NCBI RefSeq assembly: GCF_002080455.1
Contig: NZ_CP020555.1
Location: forward strand, 6,934,501-6,998,500
Origin: Streptomyces sp. Sge12
GTDB lineage: Bacteria > Actinomycetota > Actinomycetes > Streptomycetales > Streptomycetaceae
Direction: 5' to 3'
DNA: 64,000 bases
Position 1 is the stretch's first letter. The number at the start of each line of letters is the position of its first letter. Under the pieces are notes generated by a model. It saw only the letters and a program-made list of their open reading frames with translations, made no database searches and was not told where the DNA came from. Made by a program: the position numbers and the translations under genes. Positions 7,591-15,010 of the stretch are shown here, piece by piece.

Positions 7591-10122
7591 TCAGAGCGCC
7601 CCGAGCTCGCCGACCGAGGTGACGCGGATGACCGCCCTGCCCTCCTCGTCGGAGGCGGCCAGGTCCACCTCGGCGCTGATGCCCCAGCCATGGTCCCCGT
7701 TGGGGTCGGCGAAGGTCTGCCGGACGCGCCACAGGCCGTGCGCCGGGTCCTCCTCGATCTGCAGCAGCTTGGGGCCGCGCGCGTCGGGGCCGGTGCCCAG
7801 GTCGTCGTACTCGTCCCAGTACCCGTCCATGGCCTCGCCCCAGGCGTCCGCGTCCCAGCCCGATTCGGAGTCCAGCTCGCCCAGCACGTTGACGTGGTCC
7901 AGGGCGGCCAGCTCCACACGGCGGAACATGGCGTTGCGGACCAGGACCCGGAAGGCGCGGGCGTTCGCGGTGACCGGCTTGACCTGGTCGGCCTTCTCCT
8001 GGGCCTGCTCCGCCGTCTCCACCTCCGGGTTCGCCAGCTGCTCCCACTCGTCGAGCAGGCTGGAGTCGACCTGGCGGACCAGCTCACCGAGCCATTCGAT
8101 CAGGTCCTGGAGGTCCTCGGACTTGAGGTCGTCGGGGATGGTGTGGTCCAGCGCCTTGAAGGCACTGGCCAGGTAGCGCAGCACGATGCCCTCGGTGCGG
8201 GCCAGCTCGTAGAAGGAGGTGAACTCGGTGAAGGTCATCGCGCGTTCGTACATGTCGCGGATGATCGACTTCGGCGAGACCGGGTGGTCGCGCACCCACG
8301 GGTGGCTCTTGGCGTACACGTCGTAGGCGTGGGAGAGCAGCTCTTCGAGCGGCTTGGGATAGGTGACGTCCTGGAGCCGCTCCATCCGCTCCTCGTACTC
8401 GATCCCGTCGGCCTTCATCTGCCCGACCTGGATGCCGCGTTCCTTGTTCTGCTGGGCGGCCAGGATCTGGCGCGGGTCGTCCAGCGTGGACTCCACGACG
8501 GACACCATGTCCAGCGCGTAGGAGGGCGACTCCGGGTCCAGCAGGTCGAAGGAGGCCAGGGCGAAGGTGGACAGCGGCTGGTTGAGCGCGAAGTCCTGCT
8601 GGAGGTCGACGGTGAGCCGGATGGTGCGGCCCTCCGCGTCCGGGGTGTCGAGCTTCTCCACCACGCCGCCGTCCAGCAGCGAGCGGTAGATCGCGAAGGC
8701 CCGGCGGATGTGCCGCAGCTGGGCCTTGCGGGGCTCGTGGTTGTCCTCCAGGAGGTGGCGCATCGCCTGGAAGGCGTCGCCCGGCCGGGCGATCACCGAC
8801 AGCAGCATGATGTTGGTGACCTTGAAGCGCGAGGTCAGCGCCTCCGGGTCGGCGGCGATGAGCTTCTCGAAGGTGGTGTCCGACCAGGCGACGAAGCCCT
8901 CGGGAGCCTTCTTGCGCACCACCTTGCGGCGCTTCTTCGGGTCGTCGCCCGCCTTCGCGAGGGCCTTCTCGTTCTCGATGACGTGCTCGGGCGCCTGCGC
9001 GACCACATAGCCCGCGGTGTCGAAGCCGGCCCGGCCTGCGCGTCCGGCGATCTGATGGAACTCGCGGGCGCGCAGCGTGCGGACCCGGTTGCCGTCGTAC
9101 TTGGTGAGGGCGGTGAACAGCACCGTGCGGATGGGGACGTTGACGCCGACCCCGAGGGTGTCCGTACCGCAGATGACCTTCAGCAGACCGGCCTGTGCGA
9201 GCTTCTCGACCAGGCGGCGGTACTTGGGCAGCATGCCGGCGTGGTGCACACCGATGCCGTGCCGGACGTAGCGGGAGAGGTTCTGGCCGAACTTGGTGGT
9301 GAAGCGGAAGTTGCCGATCAGATCGGCGATCTTGTCCTTCTCCTCGCGCGTGCACATGTTGATGCTCATCAGCGACTGCGCCCGCTCGACCGCCTGGGCC
9401 TGCGTGAAGTGCACGATGTAGACCGGCGCCTGCCGGGTCTCCAGCAGCTCGGTGATCGTGTCGGTGATCGGCGTCGTGACGTACTCGTACGAGAGCGGGA
9501 CGGGCCGGGTCGCGGAACGGACCACCGAGGTGGGCCGGCCGGTGCGCCGGGTCAGGTCCTCCTCGAACCGCTTCATGTCGCCGAGGGTCGCCGACATCAG
9601 GATGAACTGTGCCTGCGGCAGTTCCAGCAGCGGGATCTGCCAGGCCCAGCCGCGGTCCGGCTCGGCATAGAAGTGGAACTCGTCCATCACGACCTGGCCG
9701 ATGTCGGCGTGCTTGCCGTCGCGCAGGGCGATGGAGGCCAGCACCTCTGCGGTGCAGCAGATCACCGGGGCGTCCGCGTTCACGGAGGCGTCGCCGGTCA
9801 GCATGCCGACGTTCTCGGTGCCGAAGAGCTTGCACAGGTCGAAGAACTTCTCCGACACCAGCGCCTTGATCGGGGCGGTGTAGAAGGTGACCTTGTCCTG
9901 GGCCAGGGCCGTGAAGTGCGCGCCGGCCGCGACCAGGCTCTTGCCGGAGCCGGTCGGGGTGGAAAGGATCACGTTCGCCCCGGAGACGACCTCGATCAGC
10001 GCCTCCTCCTGAGCCGGGTACAGGGTGATGCCCTGATCCTCCGCCCACGAGGAGAAAGCCTCGAAGAGGGCGTCGGGGTCGGCGTTCGGCGGGAGCTGAT
10101 CAATGAGGGTCACACCCCCCAT
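7591..10122 (-). CDS. DEAD/DEAH-box RNA helicase with DUF3516
   Basis: An 843-residue superfamily 2 helicase of the actinobacterial Ski2-like group. Motifs: Walker A STPTGSGKSL near residue 55, DEFHFY (DExH box) near 150, SATLGD, and the helicase C motifs with HQIAGRAGRAGFD near 360. The remaining 400 residues correspond to the DUF3516 region. Such proteins are thought to act in RNA processing or decay. The start is given as ATG 10122; a GTG nine bases downstream is an alternative, since neither has a strong ribosome binding site. Divergent from the membrane hydrolase gene. Confidence 0.9.
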   Translation of the reverse strand: MGGVTLIDQLPPNADPDALFEAFSSWAEDQGITLYPAQEEALIEVVSGANVILSTPTGSGKSLVAAGAHFTALAQDKVTFYTAPIKALVSEKFFDLCKLFGTENVGMLTGDASVNADAPVICCTAEVLASIALRDGKHADIGQVVMDEFHFYAEPDRGWAWQIPLLELPQAQFILMSATLGDMKRFEEDLTRRTGRPTSVVRSATRPVPLSYEYVTTPITDTITELLETRQAPVYIVHFTQAQAVERAQSLMSINMCTREEKDKIADLIGNFRFTTKFGQNLSRYVRHGIGVHHAGMLPKYRRLVEKLAQAGLLKVICGTDTLGVGVNVPIRTVLFTALTKYDGNRVRTLRAREFHQIAGRAGRAGFDTAGYVVAQAPEHVIENEKALAKAGDDPKKRRKVVRKKAPEGFVAWSDTTFEKLIAADPEALTSRFKVTNIMLLSVIARPGDAFQAMRHLLEDNHEPRKAQLRHIRRAFAIYRSLLDGGVVEKLDTPDAEGRTIRLTVDLQQDFALNQPLSTFALASFDLLDPESPSYALDMVSVVESTLDDPRQILAAQQNKERGIQVGQMKADGIEYEERMERLQDVTYPKPLEELLSHAYDVYAKSHPWVRDHPVSPKSIIRDMYERAMTFTEFTSFYELARTEGIVLRYLASAFKALDHTIPDDLKSEDLQDLIEWLGELVRQVDSSLLDEWEQLANPEVETAEQAQEKADQVKPVTANARAFRVLVRNAMFRRVELAALDHVNVLGELDSESGWDADAWGEAMDGYWDEYDDLGTGPDARGPKLLQIEEDPAHGLWRVRQTFADPNGDHGWGISAEVDLAASDEEGRAVIRVTSVGELGAL

Positions 10123-10257
10123 CTTGCCTGGCTTCCCCCCGGATCAGGGAACCGGCGGACGGAACGAAGATCACCGACGGTACGCTGTGCCGTCGATGAG
10201 GCCCGAACGAAACAGTCGACCGGGCCCGACCACACACCACCGGGGCGGGAAACGACC

Positions 10258-11049
10258 ATGATGGGTCCGGCGCACTCACTGTCCGGGGCAGCGGCCTGGC
10301 TGGGGGTGGGCGCGGCCACCGCAGCCGCCGGATACCCCATGCCCTGGCCCGTCCTCGTCGTCGGCGCTCTGATCTGCGCCGGGGCTGCGCTCGCCCCCGA
10401 CCTGGACCACAAGTCGGCGACGATCTCCCGTGCCTTCGGCCCCCTCTCCAAGGGGGTGTGCGAGGTGGTCGACAAGATCTCCTACGCCGTCTACAAGGGG
10501 ACCCGCTCCAAGAAGGACGCCCGCCGCACCGGCGGCCACCGCACCCTGACGCACACCTGGCTCTGGGCCGTCCTCATCGGCGGCGGCGCCTCCGTGCTGG
10601 CCGTCACCACCGAGCGCTGGGGCGTCCTCGCCCTGCTCTTCGTACACCTGGTACTGGCGGTCGAGGGCCTGCTGTGGCGGGCGGCCAGGATGTCCAGCGA
10701 CGTCCTGGTCTGGCTGCTCGGCGCCACCAGCGCGTGGATCCTGGCCGGGGTGCTGGACCAGCCGGGCAACGGAGCGAACTGGCTGTTCACCGATCCGGGC
10801 CAGGAGTACCTGTGGCTCGGCCTGCCGATCGTGCTCGGGGCCCTGGTCCACGACATCGGCGACGCGCTGACCGTCTCGGGCTGCCCGGTCCTGTGGCCGC
10901 TGCCGATCGCCGGCAAGCGCTGGTACCCGATCGGCCCGCCGAAGGCGATGCGCTTCCGGGCCGGCAGCTGGGTGGAGCTCAAGGTCCTGATGCCGGTCTT
11001 CATCCTGCTGGGCGGTTTCGGCGGCGCCTCGGCCCTGGGCTTCATCTAG
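10258..11049 (+). CDS. Membrane-bound metal-dependent hydrolase (YdjM/LexA-regulated type)
   Basis: A 263-residue integral membrane protein. It starts MMGPAHSLSGAAAWLG, where the HxxxG histidine, the later DLDHKSA (near residue 50), GGHRTLTHTWLW (near 95) and VHDIGDALT (near 200) provide the conserved His/Asp metal ligands of the YdjM/DUF457 hydrolase family. About five hydrophobic helices are visible. Substrate unknown. Two adjacent ATG codons (10258, 10261) are possible starts. It ends at an unusually strong hairpin. Confidence 0.85.
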   Translation: MMGPAHSLSGAAAWLGVGAATAAAGYPMPWPVLVVGALICAGAALAPDLDHKSATISRAFGPLSKGVCEVVDKISYAVYKGTRSKKDARRTGGHRTLTHTWLWAVLIGGGASVLAVTTERWGVLALLFVHLVLAVEGLLWRAARMSSDVLVWLLGATSAWILAGVLDQPGNGANWLFTDPGQEYLWLGLPIVLGALVHDIGDALTVSGCPVLWPLPIAGKRWYPIGPPKAMRFRAGSWVELKVLMPVFILLGGFGGASALGFI

Positions 11050-11101
11050 GGGCAGCAGAAGCATCCGCACGACGCCGGCGGGGGCGGTGCTCCTGTAGGC
11101 C

Positions 11102-11158
11102 CGGACGCCGAAGGGCGGCGGGTGGGATCAGCTCCCGCCCGCCGCCCTTCGGCGTCCG
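11102..11158. terminator. Very long hairpin terminator between convergent genes
   Basis: A 21-bp perfect stem (11102-11122 with 11138-11158) extends inward through a G-T pair and four more pairs (GGGA 11124-11127, TCCC 11133-11136), leaving a 5-base loop. It lies between the hydrolase stop (plus) and the ABC exporter stop (minus), and so should terminate both transcripts. Confidence 0.85.
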
Positions 11159-11167
11159 ATGCCCGGC

Positions 11168-12949
11168 TCAGCCGTGCCAGGACCGCCACAGGGCCGCATA
11201 CGCCCCGTCGGCCGCGACCAGCTCGTCGTGCGAACCGAGTTCGCTGATCCGGCCGCCCTCGACCACCGCGATCACATCCGCATCGTGCGCGGTGTGCAGC
11301 CGGTGCGCGATGGCGATGACCGTCCGGCCGTCCAGCACCCGGGCCAGCGAGCGCTCCAAGTGCCGCGCCGCACGCGGGTCCAGCAGCGAGGTGGCCTCGT
11401 CGAGGACCAGCGTGTGCGGGTCCGCCAGCACCAGCCGGGCCAGCGCGATCTGCTGGGCCTGCGCGGGGGTCAGCGCCGTGCCGCCGGAGCCGACCTCCGT
11501 GTCGAGCCCGGCCTCCATGGCCCGGGCCCAGCCGTCCGCGTCCACCGCGCCCAGCGCCGCCCACAGCTCGGTGTCGCCCGCGCCCGTCCGCGCGAGGCGG
11601 AGGTTGTCCCGCAGCGTGCCCACGAACACGTGGTGCTCCTGGTTGACCAGGGCCACGTGCTCGCGCACCCGCTCCGCGGGCATCTGCGACAGCCGCGCCC
11701 CGCCGAGGGTGACCTCACCGGTCCGCGGGGCGTAGATCCCCGCGAGCAGCCGTCCCAGAGTGGACTTGCCCGCGCCCGAGGGCCCGACCAGCGCCATCCG
11801 GGTGCCCGGCGGCACGGACATGGACACCTGGTGCAGGACGTCCACGCCCTCCCGGTAGCCGAAGTGGACCTCCTGCGCCCGCACGTCCCGGCCCTCGGGC
11901 ACCACTTTCGCGTCCCCCGCGGCCGGCTCGATCTCCCGTACGCCCACCAGCCGGCCCAGCGAGACCTGGGCGACCTGTAGTTCGTCGTACCAGCGCAGGA
12001 TCAGACCGATCGGGTCGACCAGCATCTGCGCCAGCAGCGCCCCCGTGGTCAGCTGCCCGACGGACATCCAGCCCTGGAGCACGCAGAAGCCTCCGATGAG
12101 CAGCACCGAGCCGAGGATCGTCACGAAGGTGACGTTGATGACGGGGAAGAGGACCGTCCGCAGGAAGAGCGTGTACCGCTCCCACGCGACCCACTGGGAG
12201 ATCCGCCGCTCGGACAGCGCGATCCGCTCCGGCCCGAGGCGGTGCGCCTCGACCGTGCGTCCCGCGTCCACCGTCTCGGTGAGTACGGCCGAGACGGCCG
12301 CGTAGCCGGCTGCCTCGGAGCGGTACGCGGAGGGCGCCCGCCGGAAGTACCAGCGGCAGCCGATCACCAGCACCGGCAGCGCTACGAGCGCGGCCAGCGC
12401 CAGCGGCGGCGCGGTCACCGCGAGCGCCCCGAACAGCAGGCCCGCCCACACCACGCCGATGGCCAGCTGCGGGACGGCCTCGCGCATGGCGTTCGCCAGC
12501 CGGTCGATGTCGGTGGTGATCCGCGACAGCAGATCACCGGTACCGGCCCGTTCCAGCACGCCCGGCGGCAGACCGACCGAGCGCACCAGGAAGTCCTCGC
12601 GCAGATCGGCCAGCATCTCCTCGCCCAGCATCGCCCCGCGCAGCCGGACCAGCCGGACGAAGAACGTCTGGACCGCCAGTGCCAGCGCGAACAGCAGTGC
12701 CACACGCCCCAGATGCAGTTCGCGCGCCCCCGCCGAGAGATCGTCCACGATCCGGCCCAGCAGGTACGGGCCGACCATGGAGGCGATCACCGCGGCCGCG
12801 TTGACACTCACCAGCACCACGAAGGCCCGCCGGTGGCGCCGGAACAGGCCGCGCACATAGCCCCGTACGGTCGCCGACGTGCCCACGGGCAGGGTCGCGG
12901 CCGACTCGGGGGCGGCCGGATCGTACTCCGGCGGCGCCACGCCGATCAT
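11168..12949 (-). CDS. ABC exporter half-transporter B (canonical Walker A, degenerate signature)
   Basis: A 593-residue fused membrane-ATPase protein: six-helix ABC exporter domain (about 30-330) and a nucleotide-binding domain. Walker A GPSGAGKST (about 387-395) and Walker B LVLDEATSLLD are intact, but the signature is LTPAQAQQ instead of LSGGQ. Its ATG overlaps the stop of the preceding half-transporter (ATGA), so the two are made together and probably form a heterodimer. Exported substrate unknown (multidrug, lipid or peptide are all possible). It ends at the long hairpin. Confidence 0.88.
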   Translation of the reverse strand: MIGVAPPEYDPAAPESAATLPVGTSATVRGYVRGLFRRHRRAFVVLVSVNAAAVIASMVGPYLLGRIVDDLSAGARELHLGRVALLFALALAVQTFFVRLVRLRGAMLGEEMLADLREDFLVRSVGLPPGVLERAGTGDLLSRITTDIDRLANAMREAVPQLAIGVVWAGLLFGALAVTAPPLALAALVALPVLVIGCRWYFRRAPSAYRSEAAGYAAVSAVLTETVDAGRTVEAHRLGPERIALSERRISQWVAWERYTLFLRTVLFPVINVTFVTILGSVLLIGGFCVLQGWMSVGQLTTGALLAQMLVDPIGLILRWYDELQVAQVSLGRLVGVREIEPAAGDAKVVPEGRDVRAQEVHFGYREGVDVLHQVSMSVPPGTRMALVGPSGAGKSTLGRLLAGIYAPRTGEVTLGGARLSQMPAERVREHVALVNQEHHVFVGTLRDNLRLARTGAGDTELWAALGAVDADGWARAMEAGLDTEVGSGGTALTPAQAQQIALARLVLADPHTLVLDEATSLLDPRAARHLERSLARVLDGRTVIAIAHRLHTAHDADVIAVVEGGRISELGSHDELVAADGAYAALWRSWHG

Positions 12950-14850
12950 GCGGATTCCTCGATCTCTGTGAGTGCTTCTTCCAGCTCTGTCAGTTCCAGC
13001 CCGCCGAGCCGCTGCTCCTCGTCGGTCTCGCGGGTGACCACGGCCCGGTAGCGCGGTTCGAGGTGCAGCAGCCCGCGGTGGGTACCGACCGCCGCCACCG
13101 TGTCCCCGTCGATGAGGACGACCCGGTCCGCCCGGTCCAGCAGCAGCGGCGAGGAGGCCAGTACCACCGTGGTCCGACCGGCACGCAGGGCCGCGATGCC
13201 GTCCGCGATCCGCGCCTCGGTGTGCGAGTCGACCGCGGAGGTCGGCTCGTCGAGCACCAGCACCTCCGGGTCGGTGACCAGGGACCGGGCCAGCGCGAGA
13301 CGCTGGCGCTGGCCTCCCGACAGGGACCGGCCGCGCTCGGTGATCCGGGCGTCCATCGGGTCCTCGACCCCGTCCGGCGCCGACTGCAGCAGCGCGTCCA
13401 GGACGTCCGCGCACTGGGCGGCGTCCAGCGCTGCGGGCGGGGCGACCGTTCCGGAGGCCGGTACGTCGAACAGCTCCCGCAGGGTCCCGGACAGCAGCAC
13501 CGGATCCTTGTCCTGTACGAGCACCAGGGTGCGCGCCGTGTTCAGTTCGAGCTCGTCCAGCGCGACCCCGCCGAGGAGCACGGACGGCGCCGGAGCCGCG
13601 TCGGCCCCGGCTCGCGCCCCTGCCCCGTCCTCGGCCCCCGTGGCCGCCTCTGCCCCGGCGTCCGCCGCCGGAGCCACGTCCATCGGGTGGCCGCCGAGGC
13701 GTTCGGCGAGCCGCCCCGCCAGGTCCGGGTCCCCGCACACGACGGCGGTGAACCGGCCCGCGGGGGCCAGCAGGCCGGTCTGCGGGTCGTACAGGTCCCC
13801 GCCCGGGGCCGGTGCCTTCACCGGATCGGTGCCCGCAGGACGCTCGGCGGCGTCCGTCCGGGTCAGCGACAGCACCCGGGCGGCCCGCTTGGCGGAGGGA
13901 CGCGAGAAGGAGTACGCCATGGCGATCTCCTCGAAGTGCCGGAGCGGATAGAGCAGGGTGGCCACCGCGCTGAACGCGGCGACGAGTTCGCCCACCGCGA
14001 TGCGCCCGTCCGAGACGAGCGTGGCGCCGTACCAGACCACCGTGATCATCAGCGCGCCCGGGAGCACCACCTGGATCGCGGAGATCAGCGCCCACATCCG
14101 TGCACTGCGCACGGCGGCCTTGCGGACCTCCTGCGAAGCCTCGCGGTAGCGCCCGAGGAACAGCTCCTCGCCGCCGATGCCGCGCAGCACGCGCAGCCCC
14201 GCGACGGTGTCGGAGGCCAGCTCCGTGGCCTTGCCCGCCTTCTCCCGCTGGACGTCGGCACGCTTGGTGGCGCGCGGCAGCAGCGGCAGCGAGGCCAGTG
14301 CGATCAGCGGGACGCCGACGGCCACGACCACGCCGAGGTCGGGGGCGAAGAACAGCAGGCCCACGCAGACCAGAACGATGGAGAAGACGGCCGCGAGGAA
14401 ACGCGAGACCGCCTCGACGAACCATCCGATCTTCTCCACGTCGCCCGTGGACACCGCGACCACTTCGCCCGCCGCGACCCGTCGGGTGAGGGCGGAGCCC
14501 AGCTCCGCCGTCTTGCGCGCGAGGAGCTGCTGCACGCGCGCCGCGGCGGTGATCCAGTTGGTGACGGCCGTGCGGTGGAGCATGGCATCGCCGACCGAGA
14601 TGGCGACGCCGATGACCAGGAGCAGTGCGCCGACGAGCAGCAGCCGGTCCGGCTCGCGGTCGACGACCGCGTCGACGCCGAGGCCCACGGCGTAGGGCAG
14701 TCCGGCGACGCCGGAGAAGTGGAGCATCCCCCAGCACAGGCTCTTGAGCTGTCCGCCGAGCTGACCGCGCCCCAGCCACAGCAGGAACCGGGGGCCGGAA
14801 CGAGCGTCGGGTACCCCTGGATCCGGATACGGAAGATCGCTGATCTGCAT
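12946..14850 (-). CDS. ABC exporter half-transporter A (degenerate Walker A, canonical signature)
   Basis: A 634-residue half-transporter with an N-terminal six-helix domain (about 30-310) and an ATPase domain. In place of Walker A it has CGDPDLAGRLAERLGG (about 370-385), with no GK(S/T). The signature SLSGGQRQRLALARSL and Walker B VLVLDEPTSAVD are canonical. An Ala-rich insertion (about 395-420) follows the altered Walker A. ATG 14850 (MQISDLPYP) was chosen because the upstream in-frame extension is low in coding character; the ribosome binding site is weak. Heterodimer partner encoded immediately downstream. Confidence 0.86.
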   Translation of the reverse strand: MQISDLPYPDPGVPDARSGPRFLLWLGRGQLGGQLKSLCWGMLHFSGVAGLPYAVGLGVDAVVDREPDRLLLVGALLLVIGVAISVGDAMLHRTAVTNWITAAARVQQLLARKTAELGSALTRRVAAGEVVAVSTGDVEKIGWFVEAVSRFLAAVFSIVLVCVGLLFFAPDLGVVVAVGVPLIALASLPLLPRATKRADVQREKAGKATELASDTVAGLRVLRGIGGEELFLGRYREASQEVRKAAVRSARMWALISAIQVVLPGALMITVVWYGATLVSDGRIAVGELVAAFSAVATLLYPLRHFEEIAMAYSFSRPSAKRAARVLSLTRTDAAERPAGTDPVKAPAPGGDLYDPQTGLLAPAGRFTAVVCGDPDLAGRLAERLGGHPMDVAPAADAGAEAATGAEDGAGARAGADAAPAPSVLLGGVALDELELNTARTLVLVQDKDPVLLSGTLRELFDVPASGTVAPPAALDAAQCADVLDALLQSAPDGVEDPMDARITERGRSLSGGQRQRLALARSLVTDPEVLVLDEPTSAVDSHTEARIADGIAALRAGRTTVVLASSPLLLDRADRVVLIDGDTVAAVGTHRGLLHLEPRYRAVVTRETDEEQRLGGLELTELEEALTEIEESA

Positions 14851-15010
14851 GACGCCCCATGACTGGTCGAGTGGTCCAAACCGTGCAAGGTTCGCCTTCC
14901 GGACCAGTGCCGGGCAATCGATTTTCCGTGGACCAGGTGCTCGGGCCGCCGGGTTTACCGCGTGGGGCGGCAACGTGCTGCCTGGTCACGGGGGTTGCGC
15001 GCCCCGGCGC

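Noticed and set aside
7189..10257. Plus-strand open frame continuous with the membrane hydrolase gene
   Set aside because: The hydrolase begins at 10258; the upstream part is antisense to the helicase and has no recognisable sequence.
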